Assembly (NCBI GenBank): GCA_031277795.1
Contig: JAITLQ010000017.1
Location: 62,001 to 126,000 of the forward strand
Length of the DNA: 64,000 nucleotides
Source of the DNA: Arthrobacter sp.
GTDB lineage: Bacteria; Actinomycetota; Actinomycetes; Actinomycetales; Micrococcaceae
Reading direction: 5' to 3'
Shown: piece after piece, positions 8,043-17,402 of the stretch
How positions within the stretch are numbered: the stretch's first letter is position 1
How the letters are laid out: each line of letters opens with the position of its first letter
Position numbers and translations under genes: made by a program
Notes under the pieces: model-generated
Seen by the model: the letters and a program-made list of their open reading frames with translations, nothing else
The model's database searches: none
Told to the model about the DNA's origin: nothing

Positions 8043-9179
8043 TCACACGATTCCCTCCAACCCGGCCAGCATGGTGCGGAACTTGGCCTCGGTTTCGCGG
8101 TGCTCGGCCTCGGGATCGGACCCCTCGACGATGCCGGCGCCGGCCCGCAGCTCGAGCCCACCCGCGTCCATGCGCGCCCCACGTAGCACGAGCGAGAAGC
8201 GCCCGTCTCCACTCGCGTCCATCCATCCGACCAGACCGGCGTAGAAGCCCCTCGCCTGCGGCTCCAGCTCGGAGATGATGCGGGAAGCGCTCGCCGTCGG
8301 CGTGCCGCAGACCGCAGGCGTCGGGTGGATCGCCAGCGCTGCGTCGAGCGCGCTCGTCTCGGGGGACACCGAGCCGGTGATGCGTGTGCCAAGGTGCCAC
8401 ATGGCGTCGGTGGCAAAGACCTCCGGGGCCGCCGGCACCCGCAGGGAGGCCGTCAGACCACGGAGCGCTTCCTCGATGTGGGAGACCACAAAGTGGTGTT
8501 CTCGGCGATCCTTCTCGGAGGCGGAGAGCAGGGTCACCGCGTCCTCACGGCTCACGGTCCGGGCGATCGACCCGGCCAGCGGGTGGGTGAGGAGCCGGCC
8601 CTGGCGCACGTCCGCGATGATCTCGGGGCTGGCTCCCAGCCATAGCTGCCCCTCCGCGTCCGGCGCGCAGTACACGTCGGCTGCCGGGTTGAGCTCCGCG
8701 AGCCGGTCGCAGATCACCTCCGCGAGGCCTGCGAGGTCGGCCCCCGCCGGTAACGCATGCCGCGCCGTGCGGGAGAGGACCACCTTGTCAGCCTCACCCC
8801 TCGCAAGGCGCCGCAGGGCGTCCGAAACGGCCGCGGTGTAGCCGTCGTCGCGAGGGGTGGCCGGCGGCCGCTGCACGAGCGGGGCGCCTGCCCCGGACGC
8901 GGCGGTGCGCGTGCGGGGCAGGAAGCCCGCCCGGCTAGTGAGGCGAAGGTGCGCCGGCTGGGACGTGTCGAAGGGGATCAGCCCACACAGCACGTGCGTG
9001 CGTCCCGTCCTGGCCTCGGCGGCGCGCAGCTGGGCGAGGAGTTCGGCGGAGGCGGCCGCAGGGTCCGGGCCGAAAACCGGACTCAGGAGGCGCCCGCCCT
9101 CGGCTTGCAACAGCCAACGGCCGGAGGCGAAGCGGAAGGGGTGGGCCACGGTCACGTGGGCTGCGGCGGTGGCGCTCAT
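8043..9179 (-). CDS. dhbC: Isochorismate synthase
   Basis: A 378-residue enzyme converting chorismate to isochorismate, the first committed step to 2,3-dihydroxybenzoate. The chorismate-binding domain fills the C-terminal two-thirds: KVVLSRTARH (about residue 135), LWLGASPE (about 185), EKDRREHHFVV (about 225), HPTPAVCGTP (about 285), GFYAGLVGW (about 315) and AGAGIVEGSDPE (about 350), all typical of EntC/DhbC. The ATG overlaps the stop of dhbA by four bases, so it is the last gene of the minus-strand dhbE-fes-dhbA-dhbC operon. Confidence 0.95.
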   Translation of the reverse strand: MSATAAAHVTVAHPFRFASGRWLLQAEGGRLLSPVFGPDPAAASAELLAQLRAAEARTGRTHVLCGLIPFDTSQPAHLRLTSRAGFLPRTRTAASGAGAPLVQRPPATPRDDGYTAAVSDALRRLARGEADKVVLSRTARHALPAGADLAGLAEVICDRLAELNPAADVYCAPDAEGQLWLGASPEIIADVRQGRLLTHPLAGSIARTVSREDAVTLLSASEKDRREHHFVVSHIEEALRGLTASLRVPAAPEVFATDAMWHLGTRITGSVSPETSALDAALAIHPTPAVCGTPTASASRIISELEPQARGFYAGLVGWMDASGDGRFSLVLRGARMDAGGLELRAGAGIVEGSDPEAEHRETEAKFRTMLAGLEGIV

Positions 9180-9994
9180 CGCTGGGTCGCACCCCCGTCC
9201 ACGCTCAGCTGGGCCAAGGTCACGTGGGCGGCGCGCGGGGAGACAAGGAAGTCGACGCTCTCCGCGATGTCCTGCGGCTGCGCGATCCGACCGAGCGGGA
9301 TGCCGGGTCTGAACAGCGAGGGGTCACCCGCGACGGCCTCGCGGGAGCGGTCCGCGCCTCCCCACATGGCTTCGACCATGCGTGTTGCCGTGGTGCCGGG
9401 GTCAACCACGTTGCAGCGGATGCCCGCCGCGCCCACCTCGAGGCCGAGGCTGCGCGTGAAGCTGGCCGCCGCGGCCTTGCTTGCCCCATAGACGGAGAAG
9501 TTGGCCCGCGGGCCGTTGGCGGCGTTGGAGGCGATCGTGGTGATGGAACGGGTGTTGTCACGCCACCGCTCGCGGTCTTGGGAGAGCATGGTGGCCGCAG
9601 CCGCGGAGGCCACGAGGATCGTGCCAAGCGCATTCACGCTGAACAGCTCGCGGGCCGCGGCGGGCGGGGTCAGGACGGCGGGCCCGGTCGCCAGCACGCC
9701 AGCGGCGTGCACCACGGCCCGCAGATCGTAGCCGGCCGCCACCTCGGCGAAGAGCTCGTCGACGGAGCCCGGGTCCGAAACGTCGAGGTGGCGATGCAGC
9801 ACGTCACGGCTCTCGCCGCCCCCGGCCGCCGTCGGGTAGGCGGTATCGGCGGCAAAGAACGTTGGGTGCCCGTGCTCGGCGCTGCGGTGCATGAGGGTGG
9901 TCAGCACGGCGGACCCGATGCCCCCGGCGGCGCCGGTGACGATGATGGCCTGGGGTGTGTTCAAGGCGGTGCGAGCACCGGTGGGGGAGATCAT
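9176..9994 (-). CDS. dhbA: 2,3-dihydro-2,3-dihydroxybenzoate dehydrogenase
   Basis: A 272-residue short-chain dehydrogenase that oxidises 2,3-dihydro-2,3-dihydroxybenzoate to 2,3-dihydroxybenzoate with NAD+. It has the N-terminal nucleotide-binding glycine motif VTGAAGGIGSA (about residue 20), the active-site YGASKAA pair Tyr-x3-Lys (about 160-165), and a C-terminal VDGGAT end. The start ATG at 9994 overlaps the stop of the esterase gene (ATGA) and is preferred over a much longer upstream frame. The operon position between dhbC and dhbE supports the specific assignment over generic SDRs. Confidence 0.93.
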   Translation of the reverse strand: MISPTGARTALNTPQAIIVTGAAGGIGSAVLTTLMHRSAEHGHPTFFAADTAYPTAAGGGESRDVLHRHLDVSDPGSVDELFAEVAAGYDLRAVVHAAGVLATGPAVLTPPAAARELFSVNALGTILVASAAAATMLSQDRERWRDNTRSITTIASNAANGPRANFSVYGASKAAAASFTRSLGLEVGAAGIRCNVVDPGTTATRMVEAMWGGADRSREAVAGDPSLFRPGIPLGRIAQPQDIAESVDFLVSPRAAHVTLAQLSVDGGATQR

Positions 9995-11319
9995 GCCTGT
10001 TCCTGCTGGTGTGAGAGTCGAGTGAAGATGCCGTGTCGGGTGAGGCCGGCGGCCAGAGGGCCGGGGAAGGCCTGGACCAGCGCGTCGATGATGCCGACGC
10101 GCCAACACACGAAGTCGTGGCCACCCTCGTATTCGCGGGCGTTCACCTCGACCCCGGCGGCGGCCGCCAGGGCGCGGAACTCCCGGTTGATACCGCGCAG
10201 GTGGCCCTCCTGCGAGCCCACCTCGTGGAAGAGGCGCACGCGACCCGCCAGGCCGGGACCCGCGTCCGCCCAGAGCCGGAGCTGCTCGCCCTCGGCCAGG
10301 TCCGGGTCGCCGGACGGCCACCAGAACGAGCCGGATTGGACGAGCGCGTTGGCGACCAGGTCCGGTGCGCGCCGCACGACGTCGGCCGCCGCCAGCCCAC
10401 CCAGCGAGGCCCCGGTGACGAGGTAACGGTCAGGATCGGAGGGCAGCTCCCAGCTGCGCGCCGCCCACGGCAACAGCTCCCGCTCGATGAAGGCGGCCAG
10501 TCCGGGGTTCATGCCGAGCACCTCGTAGCGATCCGAGGGGTCCTCTGGGGCAAAGAGCAACGTGAGGGTCGGGGCTAGCGCGCCGGTGGCCTGCGCTGCC
10601 GCAAGGGCACCGAGCACCGGAACCTCGGAGGTGAGGCGGTCCCCGTCGCTCAGGAGGGCGACGGCGTGGGGTTCGCTGGGCGACGGCACCCCGGGCGCCA
10701 CGGGTGCCCCGGCCCAGACCCGCATGCGCACTCCGAGTGCCGCAGAGTCGATGGCGTGTTCGGCCGGCACCACGAACGTCTTGTCCTCGCCCGCCAGCTC
10801 CACAAAGCCCGACGGCGAGGCCCCGGGCAAGGTCAGCACGCTCGCTCGCCCGCCGCCGGCGGAACGTAACACCTCGCCCGTGCCGGCGAGCTCCACGGTG
10901 CGGGAGCACACCCCCGCCCAGCTGGAGCGCTCGGCAGCGACGCTCGGGTCGAAGCGCTCCTGGAGCAGGAATGCTGCCGTGCAGCGCAGCCCCCGCGGCA
11001 GGTCGAGGCTGATCGCCTGGAGATCGCCCTCGTCGGTGGCGATGCGCTCCAAGAGGAAGTGCCGCAGCCGGTTGCGGTGCAGGTGGGTGAGCGTGTCGAG
11101 GAGGAGGATCACTGCCTGCTCTCCCGCGTCATCGTCGGCAGCCCGCGCGAAGGTCACCCGTACGGCGCCGTCGGTGGGTGACTCGCTGAGGAGGAACCCG
11201 CCGCTCGCCTCGAGAGCGGCCAGCGCCGCGCCGCGCCCGCCCGCCTTGAGCCACGGAGCGAGCTCCACGGCGGGGTTGGAACGCGGTGGAAGCGGGGGCA
11301 GGAACTCGGGCCCGTTCAC
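9991..11319 (-). CDS. Catecholate siderophore esterase (Fes/IroD-like)
   Basis: A 442-residue alpha/beta hydrolase with an N-terminal enterochelin-esterase domain and a C-terminal esterase-D-like catalytic domain. The nucleophile is Ser305 in GASLGG, and the likely catalytic His is in GGHDFVCWR near residue 420. These enzymes cut the ester bonds of imported ferric trilactone siderophores in the cytoplasm to release iron. Coupling to the biosynthetic genes by 4-base overlaps on both sides, and the TE-terminated NRPS nearby, imply that the product is an ester-linked (cyclic or linear) oligomer. Confidence 0.9.
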   Translation of the reverse strand: MNGPEFLPPLPPRSNPAVELAPWLKAGGRGAALAALEASGGFLLSESPTDGAVRVTFARAADDDAGEQAVILLLDTLTHLHRNRLRHFLLERIATDEGDLQAISLDLPRGLRCTAAFLLQERFDPSVAAERSSWAGVCSRTVELAGTGEVLRSAGGGRASVLTLPGASPSGFVELAGEDKTFVVPAEHAIDSAALGVRMRVWAGAPVAPGVPSPSEPHAVALLSDGDRLTSEVPVLGALAAAQATGALAPTLTLLFAPEDPSDRYEVLGMNPGLAAFIERELLPWAARSWELPSDPDRYLVTGASLGGLAAADVVRRAPDLVANALVQSGSFWWPSGDPDLAEGEQLRLWADAGPGLAGRVRLFHEVGSQEGHLRGINREFRALAAAAGVEVNAREYEGGHDFVCWRVGIIDALVQAFPGPLAAGLTRHGIFTRLSHQQEQA

Positions 11320-13124
11320 TTAGTACCCGCCTGCAGCGACGCCGCCCTCGTCTTCCCCACGGCGGTGCGCGGCAGGGAATCGCCCACGAACACCTTGTCG
11401 GGGAGCTTGTAGCGGGCCAGCCCACGCCCGCTGAGGTGGGCGCGGACGGACGTGATCAGTCGCGGCGCGGCGAGCCCCCGCAACGCGTCGCCCTCGGGGC
11501 CGGGCTCGAGTAGAAGGTGGGCCACGACGCGCTCGCCGAGCGCTGGGTCCGCTTCGCCGACGACGGCGGCCTCCAGGATGCCAGGGTGGGCGAGGAGGTG
11601 GTTCTGCACCTCCTCGGAGGCAATCTTCTCGCCGCCGCGGTTAATCTGGTCCTTGGATCGTCCCACCACGCTGAGGTGCCCGGTCGGCCTGCGCACCACG
11701 ATGTCGCCGGTGCGGTAGAAGCCGTCCTCCGTGAAGGCGGTGCGGTTGTGCTCGGGTGCCCGGTAGTAGCCACGGATCGTGTAAGGCCCACGAGCCAGCA
11801 GGTGCCCCGGCTCGCCGTCGGGCACGTCGCGCCCCTCATCGTCCACGACCCGCACCTCATCGAGCGGGTGCATGGGCCGGCCCTGGGTGGTCGTGACGAG
11901 GTCGAGCGGCTCGTCGAGGCCCGTGTAGTTCACGAGGCCCTCGGCCATCCCGAAGACCTGTTGCAGCGTGCAGCCGAGCTCCGGTCCGATCCGCCGCGCC
12001 GCCTCGTCCGAGAGCCGCGCCCCGCCGACCTGCAGGCTGCGCAGCCGCGGGACGCTGGTTCCAGCCGCGCGCAGGCGTGAGGCCGCCGAGAGCCAGAGCA
12101 GGGCGAGCGGGGGCACCAGCCCCGCCACGGTGACGCCCTCCTCCCGGATGAGCGCGAAGCACGTGGCGGGGGACGGATCCCGCGTCATGATCACGGTGCC
12201 GCCGGCCATGAGGGCGCCGAGCACTCCCGCCGAACTGAGGGCAAAGTTGTGGGCGGCCGGGAGCACGCACAGGTAGACGGTGTCGGCGTCGATGCCGCAC
12301 CACGGCAGGCTCGCGCGCACGCTGCAGAGATAGTCGGCGTGGGTGCGGGGGATGAGTTTGGGGGTGCCCGTGCTGCCGCCGGAGAGCTGCAGAAGGGCCA
12401 GGTCGCGAGCCGACGCCCGGGGCTCGCCGTGGGTGCCGGGCGTGGTCCGGCTTGGCAGCGAGGCCCCACGCGACGTCGCGGCCTCGCCCCGGGCGAGCAC
12501 GTCACCGTAGCTGAGCGTGGGACCGCCGATCCGAGCCGCCCCTCCCCATGAAGCCGCCGCGCTCGGCGCGCCTGCTGCCGTGCCGTCTCCCGTCGCGACG
12601 TCGCCCGCGGGACCCGGCCCGGTGGCGTCTGGCACCACGACGTGGAGCAGCGAACCGTCGCCGAGACGGCGGGCCGCCGCGAGGTGATCCAGGCCCGGGG
12701 AGGTGACGGGGCTGATGTAGGCCAGGGCCTCGGCGTGCTGGGCGAAGTGGCCGAGCTCCGCCTCGCGGTGATCGGGGAGAGCCATGATGGGCACGAGGCC
12801 GGCCTTGAGCAGCGAGAGCAGGCTCGTGAGGAACTCGACGGAGTTCGGCAGCTGCAGGATGACCCGATCGCCGCGGCGCAGGCCGAGCTCCCGCCAGCCG
12901 AGGGCCAGACGCGTCGCCTCGTCCTCCAGCTCGGCGTAGCTCAGGCGACGGGTCGCGTCCGCGACGGCTGGCTTGGAGGCCAGGGTGGGGTCCGCGGCGG
13001 CGTGAGCCGCGATGTCCCCGATGAGGTCATCCGTCCAGACGCCGCGCTCCTCGTAGCGGCGGGCGGTGTCCTCGGGGACGGGGGTGACGTCTGAAGGGGG
13101 CGCGGCGGTCGGCGCGTTGCTCAT
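11316..13124 (-). CDS. dhbE: 2,3-dihydroxybenzoate-AMP ligase
   Basis: A 602-residue stand-alone adenylation enzyme that activates 2,3-dihydroxybenzoate and loads it on the carrier domain of DhbB. It shows LSGGSTGTPKLIPRTH (the phosphate-binding A3 loop; aryl-acid ligases use this LSGGSTG form), FGMAEGLVNYT (A5), YRTGD (A7), GRSKDQINRGGEKI (A8), and the C-terminal catalytic Lys in PRTAVGKT. About 50 residues between the A1 and A3 regions form a low-complexity Gly/Ala/Ser insertion, making it longer than the usual 540-550. It is the first gene of the minus-strand operon; GAAAGG precedes its ATG. Confidence 0.95.
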   Translation of the reverse strand: MSNAPTAAPPSDVTPVPEDTARRYEERGVWTDDLIGDIAAHAAADPTLASKPAVADATRRLSYAELEDEATRLALGWRELGLRRGDRVILQLPNSVEFLTSLLSLLKAGLVPIMALPDHREAELGHFAQHAEALAYISPVTSPGLDHLAAARRLGDGSLLHVVVPDATGPGPAGDVATGDGTAAGAPSAAASWGGAARIGGPTLSYGDVLARGEAATSRGASLPSRTTPGTHGEPRASARDLALLQLSGGSTGTPKLIPRTHADYLCSVRASLPWCGIDADTVYLCVLPAAHNFALSSAGVLGALMAGGTVIMTRDPSPATCFALIREEGVTVAGLVPPLALLWLSAASRLRAAGTSVPRLRSLQVGGARLSDEAARRIGPELGCTLQQVFGMAEGLVNYTGLDEPLDLVTTTQGRPMHPLDEVRVVDDEGRDVPDGEPGHLLARGPYTIRGYYRAPEHNRTAFTEDGFYRTGDIVVRRPTGHLSVVGRSKDQINRGGEKIASEEVQNHLLAHPGILEAAVVGEADPALGERVVAHLLLEPGPEGDALRGLAAPRLITSVRAHLSGRGLARYKLPDKVFVGDSLPRTAVGKTRAASLQAGTK

Positions 13125-13156
13125 GCTGAGGCCTTTCGGAACGAGGCAGCGGGGAC

Positions 13157-13951
13157 ATGGGACAGGATGGGGGCGTGGAGCGAAGCGAACGGGCAGGGGT
13201 GAGCGTGGCCTGGCTGGCCGTACCCTCCTCCTCCGTGCTCGCGGCGTGGGGGAAGGACAAGGTGGAGTCGTTGGCCGGTCCGGCGGCGGTCGCGCGCGCC
13301 GCGGAGCTCAGGCGTGAGGTGGATGCCCTCGATCATGTGGCGGTCCGGGCCCTGGCGCGGCGCCTGGCGGCCCACGTCTCCGAACGGCCTGTGAGCTGCG
13401 TCGCGTTGCGGCAACGTTGCCTCGAGCCGGGGTGTCGTCGCGCGCACGAGCACGGCGCGCCCGAACTCACGCTGACCGGTGGCCCGGCGGCGAGCGTGTC
13501 GTGGTCCCACTCGGCCGGCTTGCTGGCCTGCGCCGTCGCGCTCTCCGGGGCACCCGGAGGCCCGCCCCCGGTAGGGATCGATCTCGAACCGATCGGGGAG
13601 GGGGCCCCACCGCTCGTGGACACCTGGGCGCAATGGGTGCGCGCGGAGGCCTGCGTGAAGGCCGGCCTCGCCGACCTCGACGAAGCGCTCGCGGTAAGCC
13701 AGGCGGTGGGTCCCCTGCCCGGGGCACCCGCCGCCGAGCGCTCGAGTGTGACCGGACGTGACGCCGCGGGTGCCTTGTCCGGCGCCCCGCGCGGCGCCTT
13801 GCTGGGGGCTTCCTTCGCATGGGACGGCGAGATCGCTCTGCCGAACGGGCCGGCCGCCGTCGCGATCGTGCTCGGCCGCCGCGCGGTCAGCCGGGAGCAG
13901 GCCGCGCGCCGCGTTGCGCTCGCGCGCCTGGGGTTCGACTCCCTGTCCTAG
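13157..13951 (+). CDS. 4'-phosphopantetheinyl transferase (Sfp/EntD type)
   Basis: A protein of about 264 residues that transfers phosphopantetheine from CoA to the carrier domains of DhbB and the NRPS. The Mg-binding motif GIDLEP (about residue 140) and the catalytic W-x-R-x-E-x-x-x-K motif (WVRAEACVKAG, about 160) are present. The WSHS-like motif of the family is seen as SVSWSHSAG. The start is uncertain: ATG 13157 leaves only 32 bases to the divergent dhbE, while a GTG at 13199 has a better GGGGTGA spacing and would leave room for a promoter. Confidence 0.9.
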   Translation: MGQDGGVERSERAGVSVAWLAVPSSSVLAAWGKDKVESLAGPAAVARAAELRREVDALDHVAVRALARRLAAHVSERPVSCVALRQRCLEPGCRRAHEHGAPELTLTGGPAASVSWSHSAGLLACAVALSGAPGGPPPVGIDLEPIGEGAPPLVDTWAQWVRAEACVKAGLADLDEALAVSQAVGPLPGAPAAERSSVTGRDAAGALSGAPRGALLGASFAWDGEIALPNGPAAVAIVLGRRAVSREQAARRVALARLGFDSLS

Positions 13952-14117
13952 CCCGGGATTCCGCGGATGTGCACGGCGCGGGCGAGGCGCACCGGGCGCG
14001 TTGCGGTGCGCTGCGATCCAGGTCCTGGGCACGCTGGGTCGCCTCCTTCCGTGGGGTTGCCTGACGGCGTGACTCTCATTGTGCAACATTTCAAGCCACT
14101 GTTGCGCCCAAATTTGC

Positions 14118-14136
14118 TTAGGTCTATCTTGGTCAA
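14118..14136. promoter_or_regulatory. Weak DtxR/IdeR-type iron-box candidate
   Basis: TTAGGT starts a 19-base stretch that matches the actinobacterial iron-box consensus (TTAGGTTAG and its inverse) at about 11 of 19 positions. It lies about 30 bases before the start of the ferric-siderophore uptake operon, where an iron-dependent repressor would be expected. The match is poor in the right half, so this is only a candidate. The rest of 13952-14165 shows no gene. Confidence 0.3.
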
Positions 14137-14165
14137 TGCTCGGACCATTACGTAAGGATTGTGTT

Positions 14166-15236
14166 GTGTATTTGGCGCGTCCCGACTCCGCTGTCACGGC
14201 GGGCACCGTCGCCTCACCGCCCTCCCCGCTACACCTCCCGCGCCTCACGGTGCGACGGTGGGCGGCGCTCGGCGTCCTGCTCATCGCCCTGCTCGTGAGC
14301 GTTCTTGCCTCGCTGAGTTGGGGGTCCTCCGTCATTCCGCTCGAGCGGGTGTGGCATTACCTGCAACACCCGGACGAGAGCAACGACAGCTACATCGTCA
14401 ACGGGCTGCGCGTGACGCGAACGCTCATCGGAATCCTCGTGGGCCTGGCCTTGGCTGTGTCCGGTGCCGTCATGCAGGCCGTCACCCGCAACCCGCTGGC
14501 CGACCCCGGCTTGCTCGGCGTGAACTCGGGCGCGTCGCTCGCGATCGTGCTTGGGGCCGCCTGGGGTGGCCTCACGAGCGTCGGAGCGCAGTTCGCTTTG
14601 GCGTCCGTAGGGGCCTTCGCGGCGGCGGCCCTCGTTTACGCGGTGGGCGCGTTCGGCTCCGGCGGAGCCTCGCCCGTGCGGCTCGTACTGGCCGGCGTCG
14701 CCTTCTCCGCGGCGGCCGGCGGCATCATCTCGATGATCCTGCTCCTCAAGCCACGCGTCTTCGATGCCTTCCGCTTTTGGGACGTGGGAGCCCTCACCCG
14801 CATGGACGTCTCGCCTCTCGTCGGCGCGGTACCGATCGCGGTTGGCCTCGTGCTGGTGTCGCTCGTCGCCCGCGGCCTGACCGACGTTTCCCTCGGCGAC
14901 GACGTGGCGGCCGCGCTCGGCACGAACGTTGCGCGGGTGCGCGTCGTCGCGCTCGTCGCCCTGACCTTACTCTGCGCCACCGCGACCGCCCTCGCTGGCC
15001 CCATCAGCTTCGTTGGTCTCATGATCCCGCTCGCGTGCGCCTGGTTCGCCGGCCCGCACCGAGGCTGGATCATCGCGCTCAGCGCGCTCGCCGGGCCCGT
15101 GCTCATCCTGGCCGCCGACGTCGTCGGGCGCCTCGTCGCCCGCCCCGCCGAGCTGCAGGTCGGGTTGCTGACCGCCTTCGTGGGCAGCCCCGTGCTGCTG
15201 TACATGGTCTTCAAGCTCAAAGGGGACCGGCGATGA
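14166..15236 (+). CDS. Ferric-siderophore ABC permease, FecCD family (1)
   Basis: A 356-residue permease of the BtuC/FecCD family with about nine to ten membrane helices. Family signatures are the RVTRTLIGILVGLALAVSG segment, NPLADPGLLGVNSGAS (about residues 100-115) and GPISFVGLMIPLA (about 275-290). The GTG at 14166 was chosen because AAGGA sits seven bases upstream; longer in-frame starts have no ribosome-binding site. It forms the importer with the next permease, the ATPase and the receptor at 17403. Confidence 0.93.
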   Translation: MYLARPDSAVTAGTVASPPSPLHLPRLTVRRWAALGVLLIALLVSVLASLSWGSSVIPLERVWHYLQHPDESNDSYIVNGLRVTRTLIGILVGLALAVSGAVMQAVTRNPLADPGLLGVNSGASLAIVLGAAWGGLTSVGAQFALASVGAFAAAALVYAVGAFGSGGASPVRLVLAGVAFSAAAGGIISMILLLKPRVFDAFRFWDVGALTRMDVSPLVGAVPIAVGLVLVSLVARGLTDVSLGDDVAAALGTNVARVRVVALVALTLLCATATALAGPISFVGLMIPLACAWFAGPHRGWIIALSALAGPVLILAADVVGRLVARPAELQVGLLTAFVGSPVLLYMVFKLKGDRR

Positions 15237-16372
15237 GCCGGCGGACCGCCGCAGAAGGCGCCCTCCCCGGAGCGGGCGGCGCCGGGGGATCCGGCGCGGC
15301 GCCGGCCACCGCGGAACGCGCCCCGCGCGTAACGATCCGCCCGGCTGGTCACTGGTGGCCGCGCCTGGGCAGCTATTCGCTCCTCCTCCCGCGCCGCGTC
15401 ACGCTGGTGACGGGTCTGCTCGTGGCCTGCTGCACGGTGCTCGGCGTCGCGGCCCTCGGCCTGGGAGCCACGCACCACGGCGTGGACGAGGTGCTGGCCG
15501 CTCTGACGGGAGAGGGCAGCCGGGCCACCCGGCTCGTGATCCTCGAATGGCGCGCGCCGCGCATCGTGCTTGCGCTGGCCGTCGGTGCCGCCCTGGGCCT
15601 GGCGGGCGCAATCTTCCAATCCATCACCCGCAATCCCCTGGGAAGCCCAGACCTCATCGGCTTCACGGTCGGCGCCCAAACGGGCATTCTCGTGGGCGTC
15701 CTCTTTCTCGGCTCCAGCTTCATCTCCGTCTCGCTCGCCTCCCTCGTGGGCGGCATCGCGGTCGGCGCGGTGATTTTCGCCCTCGCCTTCCGCGGCGGAT
15801 TCGGAGGCCTGCGGCTGATCCTGGCCGGCATCGCCGTGAGCTCCATGCTGGGCGCCTTCAACCGATGGATGATCCTCAACGCTGACATCGACTCGGCCTA
15901 CGGCGCCCTGCGCGCCACCACCGGGACGCTGAGCGCCGCCGATTGGTCGGTGGCCGGGTCAAGCACCCTGGGGATCGCCGCGCTGACGATCCTGCTGCTC
16001 GTCCTCGCCCCGCGCCTGCGGGCACTCGAACTCGGCGAGGAACTGGCTGCTTCCCTCGGCTCGCGCACGAAACGCGACCAGGCGCTGCTGGTCATCCTCG
16101 GCACCATGCTCGTGGCGCTGGCCACAGTCGCCGCCGGACCCATCGCGTTCGTCGCCCTCGTCGCGCCGCACCTTGCCCGCATGGTGACCCGCGCCCCCGT
16201 CGCACCGCTCGGGGCCTCGGGTGCCATGGGTGCGTTGCTGCTGCTGAGCGCCGATGTGGCGAGTCAGACCCTGCTCGAGAGCATGCCGGTCGGCATCGTG
16301 ACGGCCGCCGCCGGCGGCCTGTACTTCATGGCCCTGCTTCTCCTGCAGGCCAAGACCAGGAGGGGCGCATGA
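15233..16372 (+). CDS. Ferric-siderophore ABC permease, FecCD family (2)
   Basis: A 379-residue partner permease of the same family; it pairs with the previous protein in a heterodimeric channel. It has an extended Gly/Ala-rich cytoplasmic N-terminus of about 45 residues, then about nine helices. Conserved stretches include EWRAPRIVLALAVGAALGLAGAIFQ cut around residue 110, NPLGSPDLIGFTVGAQTG (about 135) and GPIAFVALVAPHLAR (about 305). The ATG overlaps the preceding stop and its own stop overlaps the ATPase start, giving tight translational coupling. Confidence 0.93.
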   Translation: MSRRTAAEGALPGAGGAGGSGAAPATAERAPRVTIRPAGHWWPRLGSYSLLLPRRVTLVTGLLVACCTVLGVAALGLGATHHGVDEVLAALTGEGSRATRLVILEWRAPRIVLALAVGAALGLAGAIFQSITRNPLGSPDLIGFTVGAQTGILVGVLFLGSSFISVSLASLVGGIAVGAVIFALAFRGGFGGLRLILAGIAVSSMLGAFNRWMILNADIDSAYGALRATTGTLSAADWSVAGSSTLGIAALTILLLVLAPRLRALELGEELAASLGSRTKRDQALLVILGTMLVALATVAAGPIAFVALVAPHLARMVTRAPVAPLGASGAMGALLLLSADVASQTLLESMPVGIVTAAAGGLYFMALLLLQAKTRRGA

Positions 16373-17271
16373 TGTCGCTTCGTACCACCGCACAATCCGC
16401 CCCGACGGCACGCCCCCCGGAGGGCAGTAACCGCCTGAGCGCGCGAGCCGCCACGCTCGCCTACGACGGTCGCACCATCGCCAGCGAGCTCAGCCTCGAG
16501 GTGCCGGCCGGGGAGTTCACGGTGGTGGTGGGCCCCAACGCCTGCGGCAAGTCCACCCTGCTACGTGCGCTCTCGCGCCTGCACCGGCCGGCTGCCGGTT
16601 CGATCGTGCTCGACGGCGAGGACATCCACTCGCTCGACACCAAGTCGGTCGCGCGGCGGGTGGGCCTGTTGCCGCAGAGCGCCATCGCCCCGGAACGCAT
16701 GGTGGTGCGTGACCTCGTGGCCCGCGGCCGCTCCCCGCATCAGGGCCTGTTCCGCCAGTGGAGCGAGGCGGATCATCGTGCGGTCCAGCGGGCGCTTGAG
16801 CTCACGGGCACGACTGAACTGGCCGCTCGCCCGGTGGACGAGCTCAGCGGCGGCCAACGCCAGAGGGTGTGGCTCGCCCTCGTCCTGGCCCAAGACACCG
16901 AAACCATCCTGTTGGACGAGCCGACAACCTTCCTCGACCTCGCCCATCAGCTCGACATCCTGGGCCTCTGCCGCCGGCTGCGCGGGCAACAGGGGCGCAC
17001 CGTGGTGGCGGTGCTCCACGACCTCAACCAGGCCGCCCGCTACGGAACCCACCTCGTGGCCATGAACGAGGGGCGCATCGTGGCCGCCGGGCCGCCGTCC
17101 GAGGTCGTGACGAGTGAGCTCGTGCGGGAGGTCTTCGGCGTGGAGGCCCTCGTGACGACCGATCCAGTCACCGGGACGCCGCTCGTGGTGCCGTACGAGC
17201 GCGACCCAGAGCCGGCCCCGGAACCCGCCGGGCCAGCCTCCCACGGCGCCCCCGAGCCCACCGCCGATTGA
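16369..17271 (+). CDS. Ferric-siderophore ABC transporter ATPase, FepC type
   Basis: A 300-residue ATPase that drives the two FecCD permeases. It has Walker A GPNACGKST (about residue 50), Q-loop LLPQSA, signature LSGGQRQR (about 160), Walker B LLDEPTTFLD and the switch His in AVLHDLNQA. GPNACGKS is the usual form in siderophore/heme importers. The start is the first ATG of ATGATG, overlapping the permease stop. The C-terminal 25 residues are Pro/Glu/Ala-rich and probably disordered. Confidence 0.95.
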   Translation: MMSLRTTAQSAPTARPPEGSNRLSARAATLAYDGRTIASELSLEVPAGEFTVVVGPNACGKSTLLRALSRLHRPAAGSIVLDGEDIHSLDTKSVARRVGLLPQSAIAPERMVVRDLVARGRSPHQGLFRQWSEADHRAVQRALELTGTTELAARPVDELSGGQRQRVWLALVLAQDTETILLDEPTTFLDLAHQLDILGLCRRLRGQQGRTVVAVLHDLNQAARYGTHLVAMNEGRIVAAGPPSEVVTSELVREVFGVEALVTTDPVTGTPLVVPYERDPEPAPEPAGPASHGAPEPTAD

Positions 17272-17402
17272 TCTCCCGAGGGGACCGGATCGTGGCCGAG
17301 GACCCTCCCTCCGTTCGCTTGACCCATTACCGCTCGCGCCACTCCGGCGCGGGCGTCCCCCACGCGCGGCCCGACGACGCCGCGCGCCATGAAAGGAACA
17401 CC